NCBI GenBank assembly: GCA_008921705.1
Contig: VFFE01007724.1
Span: 1,432,921 to 1,496,920 of the forward strand
Direction of reading: 5' to 3'
From: Burhinus oedicnemus
Lineage: Eukaryota > Chordata > Aves > Charadriiformes > Burhinidae
DNA: 64,000 nt
The notes under the pieces were generated by a model. It searched no databases. It had not been told where the DNA came from and was given only the letters and a program-made list of their open reading frames with translations. Positions 47,762 to 61,142 of this stretch are shown here, in pieces; within the stretch, counting starts at the first letter, position 1; each line of letters starts with the position of its first letter. Position numbers and translations under genes: made by a program.

Positions 47762-50559
47762 TTACAGTGAAAAGCAACATAAATATTTGAATATCAGACC
47801 TTGTCCTTTAGATGGAATATCAGTCTAAAACCATTAGTGATCAAAAGGAAATCAGAAAAGTGAAATCACTTTCATACCATTGGTTTGAATCAAAATAACA
47901 GTTTCTCTAAGGAAAAGAGCTGCTATTCGTTGTCTGGGTTCAGCAATGATTAACAAACAGATATGTCTGTGATGAAGCATTCCAATGTTTAAAAGATAAT
48001 GTGGGTAGGTATACAATTACAGATAAGCAATAGCAATTATTCAGACAGAAATGGTGAAGGAGGATATTGTATATAATTTTCTCATATACTTCAAAAAAAG
48101 TTTTAAAAAATAATAAAAAAAAAATCATTCTATATTTCTCCAAGAACCAAAACACTGAGCGAGAGGAAAGTAAGCAATAACATCTATCAAGGAACCTCGT
48201 CACACACAGCAGGTAAATGGGTTTCTTATTAGACAAAAAACAATATTAATAAAATACAAGGGGCTACAGACACTCATTCATACTAAGCCTCAAGCCATCA
48301 GGAGTTGGTGGCAGTGGTGATTACATCAACGGAATCCCTTCAGTGTCTTCTGCTGACTAGCTGACTTTAATAATCATAAACTGCAGGACAGTATTTGTGA
48401 AATAACTATTACCATTGAACTTTATCTCTGTACGTAAATATGTATTTAATGAAAAACTCCTCTGGGGCAGGAGTGTAAAAATGTGATTGCTCTCGCCTGT
48501 CTTGTAAAGATATTTCTCTTTGGTGGATGGTATTTTGAGCATTCATACACTTCATTTTGTCTCAATACTGTTATCAATTATGGAATCGTCAAATAAATGC
48601 CATCGCAATTTTTATGTCATTAACAGAACAGTGATATATCTGTAATAAAACCACAAACACAAACTTGCTTGACCTTTAGTTATAAACCTACCTCTCTATG
48701 TAGAGGCCTCAAGTGAGACTGAAGCTAGATTTTTTTCTGAGTGACTAGGGTGATATTTTGGTTTGGTTCAGAGCTTCTTGATCAGAAATTAGGACCTGGA
48801 ATATTTCTAAGTATTAGGGAATTCAGCTGCAGATTAAGATGCCAAGGGTTTAAATGAAAACTTGTTGTTCTGCATGTTGTGAATGCAAAATGAGATCAAG
48901 CGTTACAAAGAAATTGAGGTAGGACACATGGGTCATGGCAAACCTTAGCGACCAGGGCTTACTCTACAGTGTCTGTCCTCTCCCAGTTCACAGATTGTAA
49001 GAATATTTGGATGATCTGGAAATCCTCAGCTCAAAACCTTGAGCTATCTAAGTTTCTTCTAGTACTACTAATGCCGCTGGCTCTGCAGATTAAGCTACCT
49101 TGTATATTTGTGTCCTAATTGATAAGTGCCTCTTCTTCCCCCAGAAACACTGCTCTCTCATAGGAGGCCATAGGGAATAAGGAAAGAGTTAGCTGATATC
49201 AGCCTTCTCCTCTGCCTCTTCCCTGGACCAGTCCCCTGGTGAGGGCATTTTCACATGGCTTTATCTGAAACCCAAGTGTCACAGCTGCATGTGCCTCCAG
49301 ATTGAAGGAAAATTTAATATCACTCTTTGTGAATTGATTCCCTGGAGCTTCATGTTGCTCTAATTTGCAGCTACCTAAATTTCTGGTGGGATGGATAAAA
49401 GGGGCAATGCGGGTGGCAAATTCAAGTTAGTCCCTCCTGCTGTGAAAGTTAAGAAAGGTCAGCTGGAATGTGTGAATACATCTAGCAGCAGTGGAAAGCA
49501 ATAAGCTCCACAAAACAGGATCTCCCATTCAATTTATATTTTATGTTCTTCAGCAATGAGCTGTATAGCCTTCCTGGAAAGTTGCCAAAATTTGAATTAC
49601 ATTATCTGTACTGATTTACAGGACATATCTGGGAGTGGCAGTGTGGAATTGTTCTGTATTGGAAAGTTAGTCCTAAAATTATATTGTTTGGGAATGTAAA
49701 GAGTTATTGCTGCCTCTCTGAGTTTAAGAAGTCTGTGCACCATAGATTTATCATTCAAAGTCATCATTACTTATAATTTTATGAACACATTGCCAAATTC
49801 TGCAGTCCTTATTCACTCTGCCTGCCTGTGGATATCATGAACAGAGCAGCAAGTATACCCATTTTTTTCTACTTTTGTCTCTTTGATAAAGTCTGCGTGA
49901 GAGAAACGACACCTGTCATAGCCCAAAGAATATTTTTTGCTAACACAATTCATTCAAAATATCTCAAAGCAGAAAGGAATTGAGTGGCTTCCAGCAGACC
50001 CCATATAATTTAGCTTGCTCTGGCCATCACTAGTGCAGTGATAGTCAGGGAACAACCAGAAGCTGAAACAGTTCAAGTGTCTTCTACTTTTTCTTAGCTG
50101 GATACACCTGTATTTACTGGACATTACAAAGGGGATACAGTGCCCATTCTCCCTTCAGGCCCCTTTCTTTCCTCATTCATCCTCTTTGCTCAGGAGATCG
50201 TATAACACAGGAAAAGTTGTGGGATTGCGTAACTGTGGCACTGCAATTTCAGCTGTTACCATCATGTGGAGCAAAGTGCTTCATTCACAGGGCTTTTGAA
50301 GCCTTTCTTAAGCGCATAGCGATGGGAGATAGTGGCTCAGAAAATTGCCTTTTAAGGATTTTTTTCTTAGTTTCTGTCTCCTTTTCTGCCTACAGCGGGA
50401 ACAACCACAACAACTTTATGGTAATTTTGATATGGAAATTTTCAGGGTAGTTATGACCGTGAAACTCCTGCAGAGTTCAGAAATAAGGATATTAGGAGTT
50501 TCTTCACAGACTTGATTCCCATCATATTGCTATGCATTGATGCACACAGTATCTCTGTA
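47762..50559. other. Unassigned AT-rich DNA
   Basis: No gene recognised. It includes an unusually good acceptor signal ending at 50395 (see findings). Confidence 0.5.
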
Positions 50560-50715
50560 AGGTCATGAAACATTATTGATTATCATTCCTGTTCTATTTT
50601 TCAGCAACTGAGAGGGAAATTAGATTATCTGAGGTTGCAGAGGCAGAACTCAGGCTTGTCGCCTTGTCTTTTGTGTTTGAGCTTGTCCTTTAACCACAAG
50701 CTAATGCAATCTCTA
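50560..50715 (-). repeat. MIR-like SINE relic
   Basis: The plus strand follows the reverse-complement MIR-like order: 'ATTCCTGTTCTATTTTTCAG', 'CTGAGAGGGAAATTAGATTA', 'CTGAGGTTGCAGAGGCAGAAC', then 'CCTTTAACCACAAGC', which corresponds to the tRNA-like head. It is diverged. Confidence 0.6.
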
Positions 50716-52399
50716 TTTTATTACAAACAAAATGAAAAAAAAAAAAAAGAAATTTGGTGTAAGGTATTCACATGGTTTGTAACGGACAAAAAGTCCCTTA
50801 CAAATGTGGATATAGGTCAAACTCTGTGTCACTGCTGAGAGGGAAAGCTACAGCAAGTTCAGTGTTTTCACATAGGCTTGTGCACATTTGGTGTGGACGG
50901 AGTGAGCCTGAGTGGTGAAAGGTGCCGCCTGGCTTCAGTTCTTCCTTACCTCCAAGTGAGCTGCTCCTGGTTCACTTCCAGTGATGTGGAGGGCTGAGGA
51001 CTGCTCCTGACCTTACTTTTTGTTTCCTGTTGCAGTCATGAGCTGCAAGGTTTCTGGGAAGGATTTGTAGTTGACTGAAGTATCAGTAACACCTGAAATC
51101 TTTTTCCTCCAAACTTGCTCTGCTCCAATACGTCTATTCACTCAAAGAAAATGTTGAAAAGGGATGTATTTTTTCCTATGAATGCAGCTTGCAGTAAGTT
51201 TAAAAAAGAAAAGAATGTGAACATACTGAAGTTTTAATAAAAGCTACACTTTCCTGAATGTCTGAATGTAGATACTATGTTATTTAATGAATTTGTTGTT
51301 CTCTACTGTCATCATGGCTTGTTTAGGCCTAAATGTTAAAAAAAAAAAAAAAGAAAAAGAAAAAAGAAAGAACTATGTTTCAGTTTGCTCAATGTAACTG
51401 TCGGTACCAATTCCTACAGTTCCTTGGGAGCTTATTTGAAAACATATATATTTATTTTTGCTTCAGTACATAATAACATGAAGCCTTATGGTAAGGATAT
51501 TTGATTTAGATTCTATTTGTGCTGATGATGACTAAAGATAAGTAGGAAGACAGAATATATTAATGTGTAGCAGAAAAACCTCATGGTATTAAGGTAGTAA
51601 GTTGATTATGTTTCTCTGAAATAAGACAGACCAATGTCCACAATGACACTGATTAGAGTCCTAAAATTCCATGTGTTGTATAAGACTCCATGTTTGATGG
51701 TGGAAAAGTCTCCATACTCTATCAGGAAAGCAATGTGGGCCCAAATCTGTAACTACTCTTTCAGTCAAGGATTTTCCCCCTAAGTTTTTTGAATAAAGAA
51801 TATAAGATTATACTATATTCAGAATTTCATTATAATTAAAAACAGACACTGAGGTTGTTGAGTGATATCTGATGAGCTTTATATTGGGAATAAAAACAAA
51901 TGTTCACAGATGTTCTCAGAAGTGCATCAGGAAAACGAAGAAGTAAATGAAAGCAAAATTAAAGACGTCAAAGCTATTGTGAATCTCATGGATGGTATCC
52001 ATATTATATTTGCTAATTATGTCATTACATTTTCTGGATATTCTGCTAAGGTATTCATTTTTTATTGAAAGCACATCAGCCGCCTTTTTCTCTGTGATAA
52101 TATTTTCTCTCCTTAGAGTAGTGTCTTTATGATGCAGATTTTGTCATTTGGTTTTATGATGGGACTCTCCTAAACTCAGTCAAATACTTGGGAAAGAAGC
52201 TAACAGCTGGTTGCAGTTCCATCCCAGATAGCACCATCACCTTAGTGTCCCAGCACCTGGAGGCACTAAGCAGTAAGCTGACCATCTGCCAGATGTGGTC
52301 CTCTCTCCCTCTCGTTTTCTGTCTGCAGAGATAGGGAGCTATATTTACATTGCAATGTTTTGATCTAGCTTGGGTTTTTACTTTCTCTTATACTTCTAG

Positions 52400-52533
52400 A
52401 CCAGTGAAAGTAAGATCAGAGAAGCGTATGTTGCAGCCAGAAAGAACAGTGAGAAATTTTGCCTGCTGTGGAAGTCATATGAACACTCCAGTTGGGGCTC
52501 ATCTCCTCCAAAGAAAAATGAGGTCCTTAACAG
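52400..52533 (+). other. Candidate internal exon (134 nt), unidentified
   Basis: A strong acceptor (pyrimidine-rich TTTTACTTTCTCTTATACTTCTAG, AG at 52398-52399) opens a segment that ends at a donor CAG|GTAATT (52533/52534). One frame is open throughout and encodes 44 residues with protein-like composition (KIREAYVAARKNSEKF, then CLLWKSYEHSSW). A second frame is also open (52350-52571), so openness alone is weak evidence. The segment ends in phase 2. The next good acceptor at 54176-54177 would continue it in frame to a TAA at 54230-54232. I do not recognise the protein. It could be a host exon, a non-coding RNA exon or chance. Confidence 0.25.
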
Positions 52534-55500
52534 GTAATTCAGTTCTGAGAGGAAGCTCCAAGAACTTGTAGTTTTCTCTAAGGATGTTTTTTAAGAAAAG
52601 CCACAGCTTTATGATCACATTAAAGTATTTTTTTTAAATAATCTGAAACTCTTGTGCTTTACTTTACAAAAAGGCAAAACTCAAGCACTCTGAGGGAAAG
52701 TCAGTTGAGAAAGAGTTGCCAGATAAAAGATAGACAAGACCAAACCTAGACATATTAAATTTGAGGTCTTCCAAAAATGATAGAAAAGTTTGGTCAAAGA
52801 CACTTCCTAAGTCTTGCTGCGGAAAAATAATTCTCTGTGATAGTTATCAGAAGATAAATTGATTGCCTTAGAAATACATTTTCTTATGTTCCAGATATGA
52901 ACAATTATTTGTTTTTAATTTTCACTTAATGCTTCAGCTATGTTGTCTGGTTTATATTAATCAGAGATTAAACTGAAATTTCTTCCAGGGAAATTAAATT
53001 CTGCTTCTTATTGTATATTTCATGCTGCTATCAATAGCCTGAAATAGTTAGGTTGTAGAGTTGAATTCAGTTTGATGAGTAAGCCTAGCTCTTCACCCTG
53101 CCTTATTTCTCAAAGTCCTCACCAAGATCTATTGTGATTATTGTGATGTCCACTTCTTTCTGATATGAAGGATAGTAGGTCAAATTGTCTTTCTAAAAAT
53201 TTGTCCACACAGCCTCTAGATAGTAAATTTAATTATTTTTACTACTTTTCTTTAAAAAGAAAGAATGTTTCTGAAAGTTCTACTTACGGCTGATAACAGC
53301 CACAGAGACTTAACTCCTCTATTGACTGAGGAATGATATGCACAGTTTTTCTTCAAACTGTGATTGTCCTTCAACTCTGAGCTTTTCATTCTCATTGCTG
53401 CAGTATGAAGCCTGCAGGAAGACAGGCATATGAGGAAAACACTGAGAACTTAGGTGTGATGGCACCTTAAGAGTATGCTCAGAAACTTACCACATTCTTA
53501 AATCCTAGAAATGCTCGCCAAGATGTCTAATAACAGCAAACATAGCAGATTGCTTGGGCATGTAAGCAGGTATTCAAAATGAAAGGCATAACTGAGACTA
53601 CTCTGACTGTTTTGCAGAACAGACCACAGTCTAACCTCAATTTCAACTAATAATCTGGAAATCCAGTAGCATTTCCAAGCAGCTTTTTGATCAAGAATTT
53701 CAAGGATGAGAATGTATATATATAATTTATAATAAAATAATCTACACATTCTGGCATGGGACATGTTCTATATGTGCTTTCCCCACACAACCTAAAGAAA
53801 TTCTGAACAAACAAGCTGGAACAAGTCAGAACTAATATGCACTTTTAGAAAGGTGCCCAGACGCTGCTCAGAATTCTGCCACTTGATTCATCAATTTGAA
53901 TGAAAATCAATCCACATTAAATTCTAATTTTAACTTACACTGTTATTAGTGCAGGATATCACAAACCACTCTCTGTGACTTTAACAGTTATTGTAATGGT
54001 GTACCTGTTGCCTTATTCATAATGCCTAATTTGTGTAGAGTTATTAAAATCACAGTGCAACACGCTTGCTTAATCATACTTGGAATTCTGCATTTGTTCC
54101 AAACATCCTTGACTTATAAGATTTATTTTCTTCTCTGTGTAAAGTTATACTGTAATAACACTATTTTTCTGTTATAGGAGGTACAGAAGGCTCCATTCGC
54201 TTGCTCATACAAAGGCATCTAGTGCCATTTAAGGTGTCCTAGACTGTTCTGTCTGTCTACACAGGTTACAAATCTCCCTGTATTTCTTATGTCATATCTA
54301 CCACATGTGTGCATATGTCTTAGACATGCTAGGCATGAGGAGTCAAATGGCACTAGAAAGTTGTGTGCAGAAAACTGAATTGAGACCAGGGGCAGTCCAT
54401 AATGTCTGATTCATCATATCCAACTTTACCCTGCTAGTCATGATCAAAGTAGTGAGTTAAGAGAGCCTGCTGCAGTTAGTGAAGTGAGAACTATACCTCT
54501 ATAAGGGAATTTAGTCTAATCCAAAATGGGACACAACTCTGTTGTTTAACTATAGGTGTTCAGTGAAACTTGTGATATCCTATAGAAATTTACCAGGCCT
54601 CCAGCTGCCACAAAGCCTGGGTCTGTTTTAAGTCCTCTGTCATATTTAGCAGGTCCTTGTGGGTACCTTGGATACTTTAGGGCATAAATACTTGTATTCA
54701 AACGATTGAGTCCCATTCCTAGTGGCTGATGGCTGATCCACATTGTAGGGTCAACTACCTGTCTTGATCAATCTGTAAAGCTCTGCTGACTCGCCTAGTC
54801 TTAGGACTTTAATGTTAGCTGAGATGCCATAAAGATTCAGATATCTACATAAAGCTGACCAATATGACAATATGACACAAGAACTATGGAATATCTGTAC
54901 CCTTCTGGACCAGCATGCAGAAGCCAAGTGAGATACTGTAGGTCTTCTCAGATGACTGTAAACACTAAAAAACTGAATCAAGTTTTGTGGCTAGAATAGT
55001 AATTTAGACCTTTATGTGCCTGCTTACATCCATTCAAATATCTATATATCTCAAACTGAATCCTTCCACTAATGTTGGTTTGTCTTTCTCCTCAAATAGT
55101 TGAGATTCAAGGAAATCATCCTTCATTCACTGTTCATCTCTCAGTTTTGAAATTGATCTTTTCTTTGTAATCCTAAAGTAAAACTTACAAAAGTTCTCTT
55201 AGCAAAATACCTGAATGAAACCTGATCATTTGTAGTGAGCATCTTACTGAAAGGAAAGAATGAAAAGCAATCACTGTGCGAGGCTGCAACAGAAAACAAT
55301 CTGTATTAGAATTCCAGAAAGATAATCTCATAGAACCAAAGTGAAACTAGTGGCCAGCATTGCACATATTGTTGGACTCTTTTTTATGTTGCAAGACTAT
55401 ACAAATCAAATATAAATTAAACATCCGCATGTGGAAATAATGCAGTTCTTCATTTGAACTCATTAATTTTCAGAGAGCAAAGAAGACAACGTGAGTTACA

Positions 55501-56275
55501 ATGATGGAAAGACCATACAGCTCCCTTTCTAATTTTTTCAGGCAACTATAAACCCAAAAAAATGTTGTAAATTGTTCAGTGCACCTATTTTGGAAGATGA
55601 GTTTACTGGAAAGAAGGAAATATCCTCAATGCAAATGAACAAAATTACATGATAGTGGCTACTAAGATTAATAAAATAGTTTAAAGATGGGAAAAGTAAA
55701 GTAGGACAAAGAGTACCTAAAGGTAAATTGCTAACATAGGGGAAGAAAGACCTGGAAAGATTCCTTAGTTTGAGAATAGTAGTTACGCTTGTGAGTGCAT
55801 ATCTCTTGCAATAGCAGACTTGAAAGATTTTCTATGGCCATGAGCAAGTTGTAATGAATTAGTGATGAAGTCTAGGTAATGCCCTTCCTTTCCTTAGGAA
55901 GAATGGCTGACTAATTTTTGAGTTGCTGTATCATTGGAACAATTTTGCTGCAGGGTGTCCCTAACAGTATGGATGGGAATAGTCCTCAGTGATACTCAGG
56001 GACAATTCAGCAAGAAACTCACTGATACTTCTCATGATCTTTGTGGTTTCCTTAGTGCACTGATTCCACAGTATCCCTGATTCTCCTGGATATCTGATGT
56101 TACATTAGACTCATCCTTACGGTTGTCAATTGAAAGATAAATCCCATTTTTATTACTGTCAGTGTTGCATTGCTCTTTCAGGGCTTATAAAAAGAAGTTG
56201 GCAGTCATCAGTATATTTAGACTGATGAAAGTTTCAAATTATAATAATTTTTGCAAATTTTTCTTCCTCTTTTAT

Positions 56276-56608
56276 TCACACTCTGAGTAATCCCTCAAGA
56301 AATGGAATGCCTTTTTTTGTATCCCATAAAATACAGCCAATGGCATGTGCAAGCATTTTGATGAGCAAACTACATACTTCTGCTAATGCAACAGCAGATC
56401 CAGGCACATTCAAAGGATATGTAGTGGGAAGATTTACTGTTAGTTCCCACTCAAGAGTAGCCACTTTCCCGAAAAATTGAACTAATCCTCTCTCAACACC
56501 TGGTGAGATGAAAGCAATGAAACTCCTATTTGACATTTTTCCATGCCATGGGCAAATATTTTTATAAGAAGGTACAATTAAGTCAGGATACAGAGTCTCA
56601 GTAGCCAA
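56276..56608 (-). other. Protein-like reading frame, 110 codons, unidentified
   Basis: The minus strand is open from ATG at 56608 to TGA at 56276-56278, with an AATAAA overlapping the stop context at about 56277-56272. The composition is balanced (Gly, Val, Pro, Trp and Lys well represented), unlike other chance frames here. Stretches such as PGVERGLVQFFGKVATLEWE and LTVNLPTTYPLNVPGSAVAL look like folded-protein sequence. The FGK...P-x-TYP spacing faintly recalls UBC-fold proteins such as UFC1, but the rest does not match convincingly. There is no visible poly(A) tail or intron. Possibilities are an old retrocopy fragment, an unrecognised exon, or chance; frames of this length are expected a few times in AT-rich DNA of this size. 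Confidence 0.25.
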
Positions 56609-59600
56609 AGAGTAGTTTTGAAGAAACTGAAAGTAAAAGTATTTTGTGTCTACACATAGGAAAAGGAGGACTTGTAGAAAGAACGAACATCTGATTTGAC
56701 AGATACATCATTTCATTCTTCTAAGCGTCTTTCAAATGACAGATATACAACACTGCAGTCTGGATACCCTGTTGTTGGAAAGAGAAAAAGCTTGCTCATG
56801 AAGACTCATGGACATTCCTGTACAAAAGAATAAAAAATTATCTAGGAGGAGTTGTGAAATGTGTAAATATGCAGACTAGAATAGCTGAATTAGCTGGGTT
56901 TTCTTCCCAGATACATATATGCATATTTCTCCTTATTCCTTTCCTTTGCCATGTTTTACATTTTTATAGATTTCTGCTCCAGCTGTTCATAGATTATGGC
57001 ATTAAACATCACCTTATTATTCTAAAGTCATCTGTTCACTTTCATTGGAACACTGGATTGTATCATGAGGTTCATAGAACAGAATAAAGAATATTCATTA
57101 CCTCTGCATTTCTTTATTGTTCTGTATTTTAGTATGCAAAATATTTTTGCAGAAAATTCACTCCTGACATCACTTCTTTCAATAATATGCCTATTGTTGC
57201 AAATTATATCACCAAAAAGTGAACTTTGAATTTATGTGAACTTCTGAGATATATTAAAATATATACGTTTAATATTGTATGGGGTGTTATTGCATTCCTG
57301 TTTCATGCAACAGTACAGCTTCTGACGACATTACGATTCTGCTTTTTGTTTAGATGATCTTCACACCACAGTTCAATTTATTGTGTTTACACTTCACTGG
57401 AGGATGACAAGGATCATAAAAAGGCTATTGGTATACAACATAAAAAAGCACTCTACTGTTGATTTAATTACTTTAATAGTGAAGGGAAACATATAAACTG
57501 ATTTTCTCATCTACATGAAATTTGAGACAAAGTCACTATGTCTAGTTCAGTTTGATAGAGGACACCTTAGAGAAATTATTTTGGGAACTGTTCCTTGTCT
57601 TTTGGAATTAACTGCTTGTTCCTCAGATAATTACTACACTGGCCTGTACTGTCCTAGCGGAACGCTTTGGATGATAAGCTTAGGTATGTGCCTGGACTCA
57701 TCCTTGATGCTCAATAGAGCCTTATGCCATCTATTTATGAACTCAGAAGAATTCAGTAGACACCTATTTCTTTCTCATTGGAAAACAGATTTTCCTGTAC
57801 CATAGGGGAAAAATATATGCCTGAAGAAGAAAGGTTACTCAAGTGCTACTCTATGATTCCCATGCTCTGGTAAGAAGGAATGGCCTGATAGTCTCCAACA
57901 TTCTCTCAGAACGTTTTCTAATATACTGTAATAACAAACTCTGCTTTTACAACATAGACTTTGTTTTTAAACTAGCGAATTGTCCATACTGATGAATTGT
58001 TTGCACTTTTAAGGTTTTCTCTTTTGGCTGAAGACAACTATTACTTTCAGAAGCAGACCCTAGAATGGCTTGAGGCTAGGAATAATTGCCAGCAGTTGTC
58101 TTGGACGATGCCATCATATTTTGAAGAGTAAGAGAGTTTAGTTATATGGATGCAAGCTCTGCAGTGCCAAATCGCTTCAGGAAAAGAGAATTGCTGTTTC
58201 TGGCTGAGTGCTTGCCATTTTCCATTAGATGGATGCTGCATAGCCCACACCTCTGTAATCATAGTTTTCAATATTCACCAGTAATTTAAGTACTCTTTGA
58301 TATATATGTAAAAAATGAGGGGAAAAAAAGAACAAACTCAAATCTTTATAGGTGACAGGGCTGTTTTTCATCTCAGTCCATTATACGATTTTCTCTGTGA
58401 TCCATGCAAGAGCATGTGTTGTATTTGGCAAATAAAAATATTGGATATTTTTCTGTCTCTTATGGAAACCTGTAGTTTGTATTGCTTTGCAACCCTAGGG
58501 AGCATTCTTCAGTGACTGCATTGTCAGAAGCAGTCTGCAACATGGATTCAGTGAAGTGCTACAGGTTCTCATAACTTGTCTCTGACATAGCAAAGACAAA
58601 TTTGGAAAGGAGCAAAATCACAAAACCTGTAATTTTCTAACGGACTGAAGAAATTTTTACCGGTAAGGTAGACTTAGCTGAAAACCTAGTTTTAGGTTAG
58701 GAAGTTTAATTTTGCATGCTTTTTTTTACTTGAAGCAGTAAACTTTCCATTCTTAGCTTTTCCAACAGGTTAAGAAGAAACATTGTTAAACATTGAAGCA
58801 TCAGAAAAAGTTCAAGAGCAAGCTGATGAACAGCTCACTTCTGCTATTGATCTACAGCACCTTTGTAGAGTATTCATCACTTTTCAAAACAGAGTCTTCA
58901 CATTCCCTTCCTGAAGAGTTTACATGTTAATAATCACTACAGGCTATATGCTTCTCTTTTGCTGTATATAAACAATCCCTAAATTGTTAGTTAATCTCCA
59001 TAATATTAAAGGATATACTTGGTTTTAAGTATTTTCTGAAAAAAAAACGCTCCAGGCATATAGAAGAGCATTAAAAGAGTCACAGTGATTATTTTGGTTT
59101 AAAGTTTGAATTTCATATCTGTGCTTTGATCTGCTATACTGTTAACTGTGTCTCTTTGAAGAAAAAATTATTACATGTGAAGCATATGCAAAAAGCACCA
59201 GTCATGTGCAGTTTCTGGTATGTCAGTATTCAGATTGGCTGCTAAATCTCTGACCTCGCATGCGATAGCCAAGATCTTTGGATTATGCCAAACGTTAGCC
59301 AGTCCTGTAACATACCTATGTATTGAGAAGAATACAATGTGGGTGAAACACTGTTTTTATTCTTTCACAATTGTCTTTAGGATTTTGTTCTAAAAACCTT
59401 ATTTGAAGATAAAAAGCATTGGCTACATCCATATCAGTAAATTAAATTTGAATAGAACATTCTCCAGCATTAAAGTCAACTGGCATAGTCTGACATTAAA
59501 TTCTCTTACCTCCAAAACAGGCTGAGCTGTATGTAAACCAAGTAATGGGAATGGTCCTGGACTGTTCTTTTCATCTTGAATTCTGCCTGGGAAATGTTTG

Positions 59601-59877
59601 GGAGAGTACAAGGTGGCTTAGACAGTACTATATCCATCCTGAAAAATTAACAGTATGACATGGAATTTCCAGTGCCTGTATACGCTTCCTGGCACTGTTA
59701 AAGTAGTAGTATAGACATAATCACTGATGCTAAGTGACAAGATCTGGCTTCTCAGGCAAATAAGAAGGTTCAGAAGTTCATATAAACAGACAAATATATT
59801 TTCATAATGTTATTTTCTGTCTGGATTGCTACCTCTGAATTGTAGTATAGAGAAAATCATATATTACGTTATATAAG

Positions 59878-61142
59878 AAGCAACTGTAGTTGTTATCTTC
59901 AAGAAGGACAAGAAGGAAGGTCTGGGGAACTACAGGTAGTGCTGGTAGCCTCACCTCAGTCCCTAGGAAGGTGATGGAAAAAACCCTGGAAATAATTCCT
60001 GAAGAAAGACAGGAAAGTGATTGGGAGTCGTTGGCATGGATTACAAACAGGAAATCATACATGACAAACCTGACTGCCTTCTACAATGAGATGACTAGCT
60101 TGCTGGAGGAAGGGAGAGAAGCAGATGATGTTTACATCGGTTTTAGTAAGGTTTTTGACTGTCTCCTGTAACATCCTCATAGGCAAGCTGACAAAGTATA
60201 GTTTAGATATGGAGGCTGTGAATTAGACTGAAAAATGGCCTAGAGGATTTTGGTTAGTTGCAGAAAGTACAGTTGGAGGCCAGTCACAAGTGGTGTACCC
60301 CAGGGGTCAATACTGGGCCAATACTGTTAAACACCTTCATTAGTGCTGGGAAAGTGCATGCTCAGCAAGTCTGCAGATGACATAACTGGGAGGAGTGACT
60401 GATACACCAGATGGCTGTGCTTTAATTTAGAAAGTCCTGGACAGGCTGTAGAAATAGGCCTAGAAGAATTTTATGAAGTTCAAGAGGGGGAAACTCTAAG
60501 TTTTGCTTCTGGGGAGGACTAACCCTATCCACCAGTACATGTTGGGGAGCATGTCTATGTGGAAAGCAGCTCTGCAGAGAAAGACCTTGGGGTCCTGATA
60601 GACATAAGTCAATGATATACCCTCATGGAAAAGCTGGCCAACAGCATTCTGGGCTGAATTAGGAAGAGTGCTGCCAGCAGGTTGGGGAAGGTGATACGAC
60701 CCCTCTGCCAAGCGCTAGTGAGATACACATGGAGTGCTGGGTCCAGTCCTTGGCTCCCCAGTACAAGAAAGATATGGACTTGCTGGAATGAGTCCAGTGC
60801 AGGGCCACAAATATCATGAAGATATTGGAGCACCTCTCCTATGAGGAAAGGCTGAGACAACTCGGATTGTTTAGCTTGGAGAAGAAAAGGTTAAAGAAAA
60901 TATCCAATGGGAGGGAAAGAAGGACAAGACACAATCACAAGAAAAGAACTTTTTTTCTTGTGGGGGTGACTGAGCACTAGAACAGTTTGCCCAGAGAGGT
61001 TGTGGAGTTTCCATCCTTGGAGATATTCAAAACCCACTGGACACAGTTCTGGGCGACCCGCTCTAGCAGATCCTGTTAGAGTAAGGGGGTTAGACTAGAA
61101 GGTCTCCTCAAGTCCACTTCAACCTCAACAATTCTGTGAAAA
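59878..61142 (+). mobile_element. CR1 LINE, degraded, 3' end present
   Basis: It starts at the 'GTTATCTTCAAGAAGGAC' segment of the reverse transcriptase, passes through decayed motifs and ends with the CR1 tail 'AAGTCCACTTCAACCTCAACAATTCTGTGA' without a long 3' repeat array. Many small deletions have occurred, including roughly 100 bases of the C-terminal region near 60895-60930. Confidence 0.9.
59890..60900 (+). pseudogene. CR1 ORF2 reverse transcriptase remnant, heavily decayed
   Basis: The frame 59890-60171 covers the region before motif A (SLTSVPRKVMEKTLEIIPEE, then TNLTAFYNEM) and ends in a degenerate motif A, Y-I-G-F-S-K-V-F-D, where the first catalytic Asp is Gly. After a stop at about 60170 the sequence continues in broken frames. 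The B motif remains as 'AGTGGTGTACCCCAGGGGTC' at 60288-60307. The aspartate motif region near 60370 reads S-A-D-D in a short frame. It is an older, inactive copy. Confidence 0.75.

Larger units (their letters stand above)
50716..59877. other. Unassigned, mostly AT-rich DNA (about 9.2 kb) with several exon-like signals
   Basis: No repeat family recognised, apart from A-rich simple stretches near 50733-50748 and 51338-51371. It contains the exon-like segments at 52400-52533, 54178-54232 and 57627-57683, and the protein-like minus-strand frame at 56276-56608. Confidence 0.5.

Noticed and set aside
57515..57805. 96-codon plus-strand frame as a complete gene
   Set aside because: No recognisable domain or start context; only the 57-nt splice-framed part is kept as a weak candidate.
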